Positions 58,601 through 60,362 of a stretch of DNA of 64,000 nt are shown here, in pieces. The first letter of the stretch is position 1; each line of letters starts with the position of its first letter. The position numbers and the translations under genes were made by a program. Location: the NCBI GenBank assembly GCA_944472155.2, contig OX235271.1, positions 107,087,256-107,151,255 on the forward strand, in the 5' to 3' direction. Below the pieces are notes generated by a model. That model was not told where the DNA came from. It did not search any database and saw only the letters and a list, made by a program, of their open reading frames with translations. The stretch is from Trichobilharzia szidati (taxonomy: Eukaryota > Platyhelminthes > Trematoda > Strigeidida > Schistosomatidae).

Positions 58601-60362
58601 TAATAATACTATAAAGTGATAACATTCTGCTTCATAGGTTCTCATCAGCTGCAGACTACCTGAAATTACAATGGTTATATAGATGATAATAACATACTTT
58701 AGTGTTTAAGTGGTAGTAGAGAAGAAATACTACTACACATCCAGAATCTTATCATTACAAATTTTAGTTAAGGTTTTCGTCACCAATTTATACGCTCACA
58801 AAGTAGAAAGGAGGGGGAGGGGTTAGACAGACAACAGAAAAAATTAACAAAAGTGTTGGCTTGTAGGTTCACTCAGCAACTCAGAAATCAAGAACGATTA
58901 CAGTTTATAATATTGGGATTTGTTCAGTGAGTTGAGATAACTGAATTAGATGACTAATTAATGTAATCAAAATCAAAATTCAGTTACCAAGGCAATGAGA
59001 GCTTAATCACACTCTGTTTCTGTGTGAATAAGTCTGGTTTGAATCGTTTGATTGCGATCGCTTAGGCAAATTTACAGTCAGTTTTATAGTATTTGTTCTC
59101 TACTACCACTTAAACACTAAAGTATGTTATTATCATCTATATAACCATTGTAATTTCAGGTAGTCTGCAGATGATGAGAACCTTTGTAATAGAATGATAT
59201 CATTTTATGCAGCGAATTTCGTCTTCTTTTCTTTATCGAAATTTACCAAGGGAACCAAATGTATGAAGTAGTAATACTACAATTCCTTACATACCCTAAT
59301 TAGTATGGTAACGGAATCGTTTTTAAAATCATTCCTGAATGATTTGATCACAATATTTATACTTATTTGAAAGTTTCAACTAACTTCCCAATTATTATCC
59401 CTTTTTCTCCAGAACTGTCTATCATTGTTCTGACATTTACGTATCATTTGTTGACGTGTTCCTTATTATTTCTCTTTGTCCCTGTTCATTCTCTAGTTTT
59501 AATACTTCCTTTAGTAGTTGTACAATACATTGATAATCTATTGTCTTACGATGTGACTTTGTTTGAGTTAATGAAGATCGTTCTGACTTTGGACTATCTG
59601 GGAGAAGCATCGGCGTGTAATTGCTGTGGAGAGAGTTATTGATCCCACCTTGTTGAGAATATTCTACTTGATTCTAAGGTACTTCTGATAGTCTAATTTC
59701 GGTTAATTGACTCTCTTCTACAGTACTTGTTTTATGCTTAGAAACCAAATTTGCGTGTATAGCTACCTCACAGCACTGTTGAGTTAGTTTTGCGTTTTCC
59801 TGGTGTTATTATTGTTGGGTGGAACCACAGATAGTTTCCAATCGTCGTTTTGCTGTCTTTGGAGTGATCGGCGAATGTGAGTTTCTCAAAGAGGTTTTGT
59901 CAGCTATGCATTAGAATGCAGAGATCGGTTTCCTGCATTCAGACTACAGTGAGTTAGTTTTGGTTTTGATACTCACCATTCCTGTTTTTTTAATGTAATT
60001 AACTGTTGGCTAAGCAAATCTTGAAATAGTTACTCTTCTAATTTAACCCGAAATTTATGGAAAAACATGGTGGGAATATGTATGAAAAAAAATCAACTAA
60101 AGTGCATATTCATAACCATATTCTGTCCTTGAAAAATATACAGAAATCTTAAGAAATTTAAATGATGCTAGCATTTACTTACCTAATATAACCAACAGTG
60201 TTTGACGCCGAAGTGGGTTTTGTCCAGCAACAGGTGAAACTTGACACTCGAATACTCCAGCATCTTCTCGACTCACATTGTGAATTAATAAATCGTGTAC
60301 TCCTTGCTCAGAATCACCTTGCATGGAATATCGTGGCCAATCAGGAATATTTCTTTTATAGC
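4345..60362 (-). CDS. nephrin-like immunoglobulin-superfamily adhesion receptor, partial, 12 exons
   Basis: This is the span of one multi-exon gene; its exons are listed separately. Twelve exons, each with a good AG acceptor and a GT donor (mostly GTAAGT), join with matching codon phase at every junction, which strongly supports a single transcript of about 3,527 coding nt (about 1,175 residues). The order is half Ig1, Ig2-Ig6, an Ig-like spacer lacking both cysteines, Ig7, and Ig8. From memory of the family this is the layout of vertebrate nephrin (eight Ig domains with an atypical spacer between Ig6 and Ig7, then FN3, a membrane span and a cytoplasmic tail) and of fly Sns/Hibris. Telling matches are PRYSMQGD in Ig1, the PGDPEIIDW linker before Ig3, and [15 protein letters not shown] in Ig7. 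Such proteins bind NEPH/Kirre partners between cells; planarian orthologues act in flame-cell filtration. The signal peptide, the start of Ig1, FN3, TM and tail were not found. Kirrel-type proteins are excluded by domain number. Confidence 0.88.
5210..5390 (-). repeat. fragment of hammerhead-type repeat
   Basis: GGGATGGAATCCACTAGCCC next to GAATTCTGCCAATTC, and upstream GTGCTCGCTGACCATTC, fit a reversed copy of the tRNA-like part and upstream arm of the Sm-alpha-like repeats at 16.7 and 37.8 kb. No hammerhead core. Low certainty because the matches are short. Confidence 0.38.
6091..6273 (-). mobile_element. SINE B, tRNA-like head with alternative tail
   Basis: In reverse orientation the head reads GCGTCGGTGGCACAACGG and closes with CCGACGC, as in SINE A, with a B box near GGTTTCGATCC. 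The tail is different: ACCAGATTTCTATGGTCGGC, then GGGCTACCGATATCACATGC, ending before a T-run on the plus strand (an A-rich 3' end). The same head-plus-tail unit occurs at 26097-26281 and 43846-44034. Confidence 0.75.
7047..7224 (-). CDS. nephrin-like gene, exon k (second half of Ig7)
   Basis: The acceptor AAACAG ends at 7225 after a poly-pyrimidine tract, and the donor GTAAGT starts at 7046. The 178-nt exon starts in phase 0 and leaves with one base. It encodes [18 protein letters not shown] followed by [22 protein letters not shown]-x-x-D-N-G-x-x-x-P-A-x-R is the most diagnostic nephrin match in the window. Two extra cysteines (KCWCSS) near the start may pair with QC in the previous exon. 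Confidence 0.9.
7365..7525 (+). repeat. old SINE A / LINE-end fragment
   Basis: The words TTTAACAGCCGGTC, GTGGAGGTTAGCAACTCCACC and AGCTCTGTATTCCACTTGGAA follow the order of the SINE A body and tail. The tRNA-like head is lost. Diverged copy in the intron between exons j and k, just upstream of exon k in gene orientation. Confidence 0.5.
7530..11630. other. intron stretch without recognised feature
   Basis: AT-rich intron sequence between exons j and k. I see a CT-rich run near 7683-7705 and scattered AT-rich words, but no exon, repeat family or RNA gene that I can support. Confidence 0.5.
11636..12577 (-). mobile_element. RTE-type LINE, 3' part, degenerate
   Basis: The minus strand carries the C-terminal half of the RT protein and the 3' end of the element. 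Recognisable pieces are [20 protein letters not shown] (the FADD active-site motif), the YLGS region read from CTCCCTAAATAAGCGAAGG, and the 3' end read from CCTTGGGTTCCTAGTGGAAC. Frames are broken by several indels. It is 5'-truncated at about 12577, where the copy at 18.1-19.3 kb continues. Confidence 0.85.
13020..13725 (-). mobile_element. CR1-like non-LTR retrotransposon, 3' end
   Basis: The minus-strand frame at 13374-13703 ends in [20 protein letters not shown], which resembles the basic C-terminal end of CR1/SR1-type reverse transcriptases. A 3' UTR of about 350 nt follows with a purine-rich run and ends GGAATAAAGCAAATTATTA, i.e. an AATAAA signal and a (TTA)n tail, typical of CR1-like elements. 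No RT active-site motif is kept, so the clade is an inference. Confidence 0.55.
14690..15625 (-). mobile_element. SR2-like LINE, reverse transcriptase fragment, pseudogenised
   Basis: Minus-strand pieces in order are [20 protein letters not shown] (a decayed ADD active-site box), [16 protein letters not shown], an IxxFx[21 protein letters not shown] segment (normally the CETW..RLxVFDHRC box), and MQLHRLRWL. This order (DLEYADD, YLGS, VFDH, LHRLRWLGH) is that of schistosome SR2-like elements and is distinct from the WIGH-type LINE elsewhere in the window. Several stops break the frame. Confidence 0.72.
16027..16277 (-). CDS. nephrin-like gene, exon j (first half of Ig7)
   Basis: The acceptor TTCAAG ends at 16278 and the donor GTAAGC starts at 16026. 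The 251-nt exon ends in phase 0, unlike most others. It encodes [18 protein letters not shown], then [20 protein letters not shown] with the first cysteine and the tryptophan, a serine- and threonine-rich loop, and AGIQCTK. The start resembles the nephrin Ig7 pattern (Y-x-P at the junction, V-x-V-x-G, C-x-x-x-A-N-P). NVT is a sequon. Confidence 0.87.
16690..16900 (+). mobile_element. Sm-alpha-like SINE, decayed hammerhead
   Basis: The head ATTCCATCCCAGTGGATGAA then TGGTCAACAGG is the A-box part, and AAGGTTCTGGGTTTGGTC the B-box part. The 3' half follows the family order to CCTCTAACTGATTTCACC, but the hammerhead region (AAGAATCCTGGACTAG and so on) has lost the conserved core. Confidence 0.6.
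18098..19320 (-). mobile_element. RTE-type LINE, 3' part, best-preserved RT frame
   Basis: The longest near-intact piece of the WIGH-type LINE. On the minus strand it runs from [20 protein letters not shown] through [15 protein letters not shown] (the RT motif with QGC) and [12 protein letters not shown] to [41 protein letters not shown] and [14 protein letters not shown] poly-Gln run (NQQQQQQQH) sits between the palm and YLGS boxes. The 3' end is GAAGCCCCATGTTCCACTAG followed by (AATAAT)n. One or two frameshifts near the active site (18890-18900) make it inactive; it is 5'-truncated. Confidence 0.9.
20172..20471 (-). CDS. nephrin-like gene, exon i (cysteine-free Ig-like spacer)
   Basis: The acceptor TTTCAG ends at 20472 and the donor GTAAGT starts at 20171; 300 nt, phase 1-1. 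It encodes [11 protein letters not shown] (tryptophan strand), a serine- and acid-rich loop ([16 protein letters not shown]), and [20 protein letters not shown] followed by [15 protein letters not shown]. The usual Y-x-C of strand F reads Y-T-L-I-A, so the disulfide is missing, and I see no cysteine in the B-strand position in the preceding exon either. In vertebrate nephrin the segment between Ig6 and Ig7 is also atypical, so this is probably a family trait, not a pseudogene sign. Confidence 0.86.
20480..23070. other. intron stretch without recognised feature
   Basis: AT-rich intron between exons h and i. I see no exon, RNA gene or repeat that I can name. Confidence 0.5.
23085..23220 (+). 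repeat. degenerate interstitial telomere-like repeat
   Basis: About 130 bp are dominated by CCTAAC/CCCTAA words, for example CTGATCCTAACCCTAACCC and CCTTAACCCTAATCCTAACC. This is the complement of TTAGGG, the schistosome telomere unit. Spacing is irregular and the unit is decayed. Any short reading frame here ([15 protein letters not shown]) is a product of the repeat. Confidence 0.75.
24035..24375 (+). mobile_element. Sm-alpha-like SINE with hammerhead-like fold
   Basis: An upstream arm (GTTACCTGGAGTTCTATTGAG) is followed by the tRNA-like A box (GATGGCTGAATGGTCTACAAG) and B box (TGGATTTCGACCCC), then a hammerhead-like region: ACTG, the seven-base slot TTGATAA, a stem II pair (GTTCC and GGGAC), AAAA, and CAGCTATCCAG. 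The slot corresponds to CUGAUGA with two changes, so it is probably inactive. The end is CAGTAACTGATATCAGTCC. A LINE fragment follows directly. Confidence 0.68.
24390..25034 (+). mobile_element. RTE-type LINE, 3' fragment
   Basis: The plus-strand sequence encodes the end of the LINE protein: [22 protein letters not shown], [17 protein letters not shown], then [20 protein letters not shown] and [17 protein letters not shown], with [15 protein letters not shown] residues after it. The 3' end is GAAGCCCTATGTTCCTCTAG followed by (AATAAT)n. It is 5'-truncated at the YLGS box. Frameshifts occur near 24600 and 24860. Confidence 0.88.
25575..25937 (-). CDS. nephrin-like gene, exon h (second half of Ig6, start of spacer domain)
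   Basis: This exon has no in-frame methionine near its start and is easily missed. It is defined by acceptor TTTTCAG ending at 25938 and donor GTGAGT from 25574, giving 363 nt (phase 1-1) that stay open throughout. It encodes [16 protein letters not shown], the second Ig6 cysteine, then a long loop ([15 protein letters not shown]), a strand [12 protein letters not shown], and the start of the following spacer domain. The FPPIF position matches the Ig6/spacer junction of vertebrate nephrin. The frame fits both neighbouring exons. Confidence 0.83.
26097..26281 (-). mobile_element. SINE B, tRNA-like head with alternative tail
   Basis: A reverse-oriented copy with head GCGTCGGTGGCACAGCGG, B box GGGGTTCGACCC, and the SINE B tail (ACACCTGATATCTATGGTCG, GGGCTACCGATATCAAATGC, GTACCAAAAATGCTGTGTGG). 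It ends at the T-run (A-rich 3' end) at 26096. Compare 6091-6273 and 43846-44034. Confidence 0.78.
26380..26812. mobile_element. foldback element with inverted arms and internal tRNA-like segment
   Basis: The left arm (26380-26477) and right arm (26719-26812) are reverse complements of each other over nearly 100 bp, sharing GTTGGTATTAGATGGTTGG, TTTCGTGCTAGTTGGCA and GGTTGCAGATACGCC in inverted form. The loop (26478-26718) holds a minus-strand tRNA-like stretch with TGAATAGCTCAGTGGTAACG (A box) and GCGGGTTCGAATCTC (B box). No protein is coded. Part of the sequence recurs at 2440-2612. It could be a MITE or two head-to-head SINE copies. Confidence 0.7.
27416..27834 (-). CDS. nephrin-like gene, exon g (end of Ig5, first half of Ig6)
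   Basis: The acceptor TTTCAG ends at 27835 and the donor GTAAGT starts at 27415. The exon has 419 nt. It starts with the Ig5 closing cysteine (R-CGAMNPGY) and continues through the Ig5-Ig6 linker into Ig6, with [18 protein letters not shown] as the first cysteine and tryptophan. A long insertion follows that contains two extra cysteines (HHCPP and KSCQS), which could pair with each other. NPKPKLEW matches the nephrin-type Ig6 start. Confidence 0.86.
28395..28430 (+). repeat. GT-rich microsatellite
   Basis: GTGTGTGTATGTGTGTGTGG-type run next to the 3' end of the Penelope-like element. No other content. Confidence 0.7.
28488..29475 (-). mobile_element. Penelope-like element, RT end plus GIY-YIG endonuclease
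   Basis: Reading the minus strand from about 29455, RT motifs come first: [10 protein letters not shown] (catalytic YVDD), then [18 protein letters not shown] and [18 protein letters not shown], typical of Penelope-like RTs. A linker follows, then [33 protein letters not shown], and the GIY-YIG domain: [20 protein letters not shown], with RVKEHK. Two in-frame stops (after VESDEN and after LKLVQSTL) mark it as a dead copy. It is 5'-truncated. An AATAAA signal lies just after the stop. The closing tail [20 protein letters not shown] is also Penelope-like. Confidence 0.88.
30381..30998 (+). repeat. unclassified dispersed repeat, copy 1
   Basis: About 600 bp are alignable along the whole length to 59377-59985, with many substitutions and small indels. 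Shared words include CCCAATTATTATCCCTTTTTCT, TTGATCCCACCTTGTTG and GGTGGAACCACAGATAG. Both copies keep a hydrophobic plus-strand frame beginning FPIIIPFS; here it stops after VLSFVVV, where the other copy reads on. I do not recognise the family; no RT, transposase or tRNA-like motif is visible. Confidence 0.65.
31430..31785 (+). mobile_element. Sm-alpha-like repeat, full unit, diverged
   Basis: The unit starts with TTGGTTTTCAGGGATTCGAT, the arm GTTACGAAGTGACATTG, then the tRNA-like part (CCCAGTGGATCAGTAGTCC, A box; TGAGTTTGATCCCCG, B box), a decayed hammerhead region (GAAGATTTCCAAACTTGGATG), and an end TAATGTTACTTCGTGATC that is complementary to the start arm. The inverted ends and internal Pol III boxes match the better copy at 37690-38090. 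Confidence 0.62.
31815..32070 (-). mobile_element. Sm-alpha-like SINE with hammerhead-like fold, minus orientation
   Basis: On the minus strand: upstream arm with TTGGCAGAAGTTAGAATTC, A box AGTGGCTTGGTAGTCTACG, B box CCTGGGTTCGAACTCC, then GTACTGATGAAGAGTCCC, AAACTAGGTTGAAAC, AACAGCTGTCCAGCAC and the end AACTGACGTCAGCTCATGAT. The stem I strand GTGCGTACTG lies opposite CCAGCAC. Stem II is weakened (GTCC opposite GGTT). It lies tail-out against the plus copy at 32071-32222, forming a head-to-head pair. Confidence 0.75.
32071..32222 (+). mobile_element. Sm-alpha-like SINE, 3' half with best hammerhead
   Basis: The tRNA-like head is missing. The hammerhead region is followed by the family end: TTCTCTAACTGATGTCAGC, TCATGATGAAATCC and CCCTACAAAACCAATACTTG. 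It starts where the minus-oriented copy at 31815-32070 ends. Confidence 0.75.
32085..32130 (+). ncRNA. hammerhead-ribozyme-like motif
   Basis: Elements visible: CTGATGA at 32087-32093, a stem II pair (GTCC and GGAC), GAAA at 32112-32115, and the palindrome ACAGCTGT followed by C at 32123, the expected cleavage position (GTC). Two registers compete. Either CTGATGA is the core with three unpaired bases (AGA) before stem II, or stem I is ACTG with CAGT and the core slot is ATGAAGA, a mutated CUGAUGA. The palindromic, loopless stem III is typical of schistosome hammerheads, which can act as dimers. Activity is uncertain. Confidence 0.55.
32585..32726 (-). CDS. nephrin-like gene, exon f (second half of Ig5)
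   Basis: The acceptor is CATTTTAG, ending at 32727, and the donor GTAAGT starts at 32584. This 142-nt exon begins with two bases of a split codon and ends with two, so the next exon must begin with one base, as it does. It encodes a polar stretch ([21 protein letters not shown]) and then the Ig5 strands [20 protein letters not shown]. The second cysteine is the next residue and is coded by the following exon (CGAMN). NES, NQS and NLT sequons are present. Confidence 0.82.
33130..33370 (+). repeat. old tRNA-headed SINE
   Basis: TCAGTGGTTCAGTGGTAGCA (A-box-like) and CTGGGTTCGATTCCCATC (B box) form a tRNA-like head, followed by TTTACTAGCCAGTAGTAAGC, CCACTGCTACTGAAGC and ATCCCACTCAGAACACATGG. The order resembles SINE A (head, body, LINE-like tail) at much higher divergence. 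Confidence 0.5.
34229..34354 (-). CDS. nephrin-like gene, exon e (first half of Ig5)
   Basis: This short exon (126 nt, phase 1-1) has acceptor TTTTCAG ending at 34355 and donor GTAAGA from 34228. It encodes the first beta-sheet half of Ig5: a P-x-V-P-V-V-T-G start, [12 protein letters not shown] with the first cysteine, [11 protein letters not shown] with the core tryptophan, then TQG. The GNPPGKLIW pattern is close to that of nephrin-family domains. The second half is in the next exon. Confidence 0.86.
34518..35985 (-). mobile_element. ancient RTE-type LINE copy
   Basis: Strongly diverged but colinear with the other LINE copies over about 1.45 kb. Reading the minus strand: an AGFTET-like segment near 35670 (AAGCTGGATTCACAGAAAC), a YLDK-like box at 35100, NVKxxL-like remnants, and the 3' end with GAAGCC and an ATTCCT word. 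The frame is broken throughout. It sits in the intron between exons d and e, just upstream of exon e in gene orientation. Confidence 0.65.
35986..36120 (+). repeat. SINE A body/tail fragment
   Basis: CTTCCTAGCCGGTTTTAATT, AGGAGGTTGGTTGTGAGGCTAGCAA and CAAAGCTCTTCAGTCCACTTGG follow the SINE A or LINE 5'-region order. The head is absent. Confidence 0.5.
36425..36560 (+). repeat. Sm-alpha-like repeat, 3' fragment with hammerhead remnant
   Basis: AACTGATGAAGAGTCCCAAT, AGAAGGAAACGGCTGTCCAC and TGCTCTCTGGTTTTCACTAA match the hammerhead half of the repeats at 32.1 and 37.9 kb. Stem II is disturbed (GTCCC opposite AGAAG), so the fold is probably dead. The end reads ATCCCTACAAAAACCCATAG, as in the other copies. 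Confidence 0.65.
36755..37207 (-). CDS. nephrin-like gene, exon d (Ig4)
   Basis: The acceptor AG is at 37209-37208 and the donor GTAAGT starts at 36754. This is the longest exon here (453 nt, phase 1-1) and it codes for one enlarged Ig domain of about 151 residues. The first cysteine lies in [13 protein letters not shown], the tryptophan in [10 protein letters not shown] and the second cysteine in [12 protein letters not shown]. About 45 residues precede the first cysteine, rich in charged and Asn residues, more than in usual I-set domains. The position in the exon order and the frame continuity support Ig4; the sequence alone is less typical than that of its neighbours. Confidence 0.85.
37690..38090 (+). 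mobile_element. Sm-alpha-like repeat, complete unit with inverted ends
   Basis: The unit begins CAAGTATTGGTTTGTAGGGA and TTACAGGATTTTATCATGAG with CTGACATC; it ends GATGTCAGCTCATGATGAAA and TCCTGTAACC, so the two ends are inverted repeats of about 30-35 bp. Inside lie an upstream arm (GGTTCTATTGGGAAGTCGTG), an A box (TAGTGGCTTAATGGTCTACG), a B box (TTCTGGCTTCGAACTCC) and a hammerhead region (TTGAAGA slot, ATCTC, GTTGAC, GAAACAGCTGTTCAG). The core is mutated and the cleavage triplet is GTT. Confidence 0.75.
38956..39184 (+). mobile_element. SINE A, full length, with target-site duplication
   Basis: The head starts GCGTCGGTGGCATAGCGG and closes CCGATGC; the B box is GGGGTTCGATCCCC. The body has GGGCATGAGGCTAGCAACCC and GCTACAGAAACTTCAAG; the tail has GAAGCCCTATGTTCCACTG and a short A-run. 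The 13-bp duplication ATTCATCATACGT lies at 38939-38951 and 39185-39197. It interrupts a plain intron and looks young. Confidence 0.9.
39200..40270. other. intron stretch without recognised feature
   Basis: AT-rich intron sequence with purine-rich runs (about 39600-39660, 39870-39905) and short TA/TG microsatellites (about 39780, 40140). No exon or repeat family recognised. Confidence 0.5.
40285..40511 (-). mobile_element. SINE A, full length, with target-site duplication
   Basis: A reverse-oriented full copy: head GCGTCGGTGGCACAGCGG, B box GGGGTTCGATCCC, body GGCATGAGGCTAGCAACCCC, tail GAAGCCCTATGTTCCACTGG, then an A-run on its own strand. The 13-bp duplication AGTGAGGGTAATT lies at 40272-40284 and 40515-40527. 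Confidence 0.9.
41215..43550 (+). mobile_element. RTE-type LINE, 5' region plus endonuclease and RT, internally deleted
   Basis: The most complete LINE copy. 41215-41340 is a 5' region that matches the SINE A body (CTAGCCGGTC, GGGGCTAGCAACCCT, AGAGAAACTTCAAC). The endonuclease frame then begins near 41375: [31 protein letters not shown], an [14 protein letters not shown] box, [15 protein letters not shown] and [11 protein letters not shown] deletion joins it to the RT part: [23 protein letters not shown], [49 protein letters not shown] (active site) and [11 protein letters not shown], with LYGSETG near 43120. The 3' end is ATGTTCCTCTCGGAACGC and (AATAAT). Stops and frameshifts abound; it is inactive. 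Confidence 0.9.
43617..43745 (-). repeat. inverted duplicate of an internal LINE segment
   Basis: About 128 bp is nearly identical (I count about two differences) to the reverse complement of 42822-42950 in the neighbouring LINE, covering the Gln-rich stretch and the YLGS box. The two copies face each other about 670 bp apart. Confidence 0.8.
43846..44034 (+). mobile_element. SINE B, full copy, plus orientation
   Basis: The head GCGTCGGTGGCACAGCGGTT closes with GCCGACGC; the B box is AAGGTTCGATCCC. The tail is ACACCTGATATCTATGGTTG, TTGGGCTACCGATATCACAT, TACCAAAATACTATGTGGAA, with an A/T-rich 3' end near 44034. It is the best reference copy for SINE B in this window. Confidence 0.8.
44149..44448 (-). 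mobile_element. Sm-alpha-like repeat bracketed by inverted ends
   Basis: The ends are inverted repeats of about 38 bp: ATTTTCCCGCTGACTGATTG on the left and CAATCAATCAGCGGGAAAAT on the right. On the minus strand the inside has CGGTTCGAGTC (B box), then CCGACGGTCCCAGATGGGAG, AAATGTGCATCCTGGATTCC. This aligns base by base with the published schistosome hammerhead form (core, GTCCC..GGAC, GAAA, GCGTCCTGGATTCC) but with CUGAUGA changed to CCGACGG and the stems weakened, so it is probably dead. Confidence 0.68.
44455..44640 (+). mobile_element. Sm-alpha-like repeat, plus orientation, core lost
   Basis: GTCGTGGCCTAAATGACATT (A-box-like) and TATTGGGTTCAAGTCTC (B box) are followed by TACGTCCTGGATAGGACGAA, then ACGCGCATCCTGGATTCCAT. 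Stem II (GTCC..GGAC), GAAA and the CTGGATTCC strand are those of the schistosome hammerhead, but the CUGAUGA core is replaced by unrelated bases. It lies head to head with the copy at 44149-44448. Confidence 0.72.
44641..45330. other. intron stretch without recognised feature
   Basis: AT-rich intron sequence between exons c and d. No exon or repeat family seen. Confidence 0.45.
45336..45565 (-). mobile_element. SINE A, full length
   Basis: A reverse-oriented copy with the closing pair GCGTCGG at 45559-45565. The B-box area is altered (GGGGTTCAATCCCC) and the rest of the head is drifted. The body (GGGCATGAGGCTAACAACCC) and the tail (GAAGCCCTATGTTCCACTAG) are good. No clear target-site duplication, so it is probably older than the 40.3 and 46.1 kb copies. 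Confidence 0.82.
46119..46350 (-). mobile_element. SINE A, full length, with target-site duplication
   Basis: A reverse-oriented copy with head GCGTCGGTGACACAGAGG, B box GGGGTTCTATCCC (one change), body GGGCATGAGGCTAGCAACCC and tail GAAGCCCTATGTTCTACTGA. The 12-bp duplication ATACTAAATTAT lies at 46107-46118 and 46354-46365. Confidence 0.88.
46682..47071 (-). CDS. nephrin-like gene, exon c (Ig3)
   Basis: The acceptor AG is at 47073-47072 and the donor GTAAGT starts at 46681. The exon has 390 nt, phase 1-1, and codes for one Ig domain. It begins [12 protein letters not shown], which closely resembles the PGPPVIEW linker that opens Ig3 of vertebrate nephrin. Core residues are the cysteine in [15 protein letters not shown], the tryptophan in IVIWRFE and the second cysteine in [16 protein letters not shown] and NST sequons are visible. 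The coding start lies upstream of the first in-frame methionine; the acceptor sets the boundary. Confidence 0.89.
47501..47724 (-). mobile_element. SINE A, diverged copy
   Basis: A reverse-oriented copy with head GTCGGTAGTTCAGCAATAG, B-box-like GGGGATTCGTCC, body GAGTGTGAGACAAGCAACC and tail GTGATTGAATCTGAAAG. It is colinear with SINE A but much drifted. Confidence 0.6.
48440..48570 (+). repeat. Sm-alpha-like repeat, 3' fragment with hammerhead-like fold
   Basis: The fragment has TTGATGA directly followed by GTCTC, a loop, and GGAC, then GAA and CAGCTGTCCAGTACTCCCTG. This copy has the right spacing for a hammerhead; the core has C changed to T and GAAA is one A short. The end has CTCTAACTGATATCAGTCC and TCCTACAAACTAACACTTG. 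Confidence 0.68.
48668..49217 (-). mobile_element. RTE-type LINE, 3' fragment
   Basis: The 3' end (minus strand GAAGCCCTATGTTCCACTAG) is followed upstream by the [19 protein letters not shown], [15 protein letters not shown] and WIGW-like pieces, then [18 protein letters not shown], a YGSETC-like box, [10 protein letters not shown] and [16 protein letters not shown]. It is 5'-truncated just before YLGS. Frame broken. Confidence 0.85.
49357..49625 (+). repeat. long flanking direct repeat, left copy
   Basis: About 269 bp are repeated at 50521-50782 in the same orientation with roughly one difference per ten to fifteen bases. The repeat starts ATGAGAATTCAGAACA and ends TATTTCGAAGT, and it stops exactly where the element at 49626-50520 begins. 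It is probably an unusually long target-site duplication, or a local duplication used as a landing site. Confidence 0.8.
49626..50520 (-). mobile_element. LINE/SINE A intermediate: SINE head and body fused to LINE RT end
   Basis: On the minus strand the element begins in the T arm of the tRNA-like head (GGGGTTCGATCCCCGGTCG), runs through the SINE A body (GGCATGAGGCTAGCAACTCC, CTACCGAAACTTCAAAG) and at about 50384 switches into the RT frame of the LINE ([21 protein letters not shown]). It then passes [36 protein letters not shown] and [14 protein letters not shown] and reaches the LINE 3' end (GAAGCCCTATGTTCCACTAG). It has frameshifts near 50070. It reads as a LINE with tRNA-like 5' end and a large internal deletion. 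Confidence 0.82.
50521..50782 (+). repeat. long flanking direct repeat, right copy
   Basis: Right-hand copy of the repeat at 49357-49625. It begins directly at the 5' end of the minus-oriented element and ends TATTTCAAAGT, after which similarity stops. Shared landmarks are CCGCCAAAGCGGTTG and GGCAAGTCATTACCTATGCG. Confidence 0.8.
51405..51612 (+). repeat. old SINE A-like copy
   Basis: GTCGAGGATTCAGTGGTTGA (A-box-like) and TCCGGAGTTCAATTCCTGAC (B-box-like) are followed by GGCTGGACGTAAGGCTCGCA, ATCGAAACTTCAG and TTTTCCACTCGGAACGCAG. It is colinear with SINE A from head to tail, with heavy drift. Confidence 0.6.
51740..52085 (+). mobile_element. RTE-type LINE, 3' fragment with target-site duplication
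   Basis: The plus-strand frame reads [17 protein letters not shown], then [40 protein letters not shown] and [19 protein letters not shown], and stops. The 3' end is GAAGCCCTATGCTCCTCTAG with (AATAAT)n. The 11-bp duplication ATATCGTAGTG lies at 51729-51739 and 52086-52096. It is a young, heavily 5'-truncated insertion and shows the normal C-terminus of the LINE protein. Confidence 0.92.
52100..53110. other. intron stretch without recognised feature
   Basis: AT-rich intron just downstream of exon b in gene orientation. No exon or repeat family recognised. Confidence 0.5.
53123..53518 (-). CDS. nephrin-like gene, exon b (Ig2)
   Basis: This exon encodes one whole Ig domain, with acceptor AG at 53520-53519 and donor GTAAGT from 53122. 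It is a symmetric phase 1-1 module of 396 nt. The sequence opens with [12 protein letters not shown], as in nephrin Ig2 (a PPK-x-L-x-L start). It then has the first cysteine in [12 protein letters not shown], the core tryptophan in FEWFHNGN, and the second cysteine in DRLVCLVSN. An acidic, Asn-rich loop ([15 protein letters not shown]) sits between the strands and is longer than usual. Confidence 0.9.
54440..56440 (+). mobile_element. RTE-type LINE, 5' region, start of endonuclease, RT and 3' end
   Basis: The 5' region (GGAATGAGGCTAGCAACCCC, AACTGCTACAGAAACTTCAG) matches the SINE A body. About 60 bp later the endonuclease frame starts: [41 protein letters not shown] deletion removes most of the endonuclease; the RT part follows: [14 protein letters not shown], [55 protein letters not shown] (active site FADD altered to FVNY), [10 protein letters not shown], and a C-terminus. 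The 3' end is GAAGCCCTATGTTCCTCTAG. Multiple frameshifts. This copy proves that the SINE A body is contiguous with the LINE coding start. Confidence 0.88.
56450..58290. other. intron stretch without recognised feature
   Basis: AT-rich intron between exons a and b. No exon, RNA gene or repeat that I can name. Confidence 0.5.
58294..58315. repeat. AT microsatellite
   Basis: Simple (AT)n run at the 5' junction of the LINE fragment that follows, possibly its insertion target. Confidence 0.8.
58316..58610 (+). mobile_element. RTE-type LINE, 3' fragment, diverged
   Basis: GATCAGAAAGAATTAGCAAG, AGTTGAGGTGGATAGGGCAT (the WIGH box region) and GAAGCACTATGTTCCACTTA followed by (AATAAT)n match the last 300 bp of the LINE family. 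The frame is broken. It ends exactly at the left arm of the inverted repeat that follows. Confidence 0.78.
58612..59208. mobile_element. foldback element with about 112-bp near-perfect inverted arms
   Basis: The left arm (58612-58723) and right arm (59096-59208) are reverse complements with only a few differences, e.g. CAGACTACCTGAAATTACAA against TTGTAATTTCAGGTAGTCTG. The 370-bp loop has no recognisable protein or tRNA-like part. It could be a MITE of a DNA transposon; I do not recognise the family. No certain target-site duplication was found. Confidence 0.72.
59377..59985 (+). repeat. unclassified dispersed repeat, copy 2
   Basis: Counterpart of 30381-30998. Its plus-strand frame is open for 91 codons (59367-59642): [20 protein letters not shown], then [20 protein letters not shown] and [12 protein letters not shown]. 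Copy 1 has the same reading frame with a stop before YID. The 3' half (TGGAACCACAGATAG and so on) is also shared. Family unknown. Confidence 0.65.
60183..60362 (-). CDS. nephrin-like gene, exon a (second half of Ig1)
   Basis: The acceptor AG is at 60364-60363 and the donor GTAAGT starts at 60182. The exon enters with the last two bases of a split codon and leaves with one base. It encodes about 60 residues: a [12 protein letters not shown] segment, a D-A-G-V-F-E-C motif holding the second Ig cysteine, and the closing strand [10 protein letters not shown]. One N-glycosylation sequon (NVS) is present. The GxxRY-x-GD pattern is typical of Ig1 in nephrin and Kirrel proteins. The first cysteine and tryptophan of this domain must come from an upstream exon that I could not find up to base 64000. 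Confidence 0.87.

Noticed and set aside
58640..58665. CTGATGA word on the minus strand as a hammerhead core
   Set aside because: It lies in an arm of the foldback element and has no GAAA, stem II pair or cleavage triplet in the right places.
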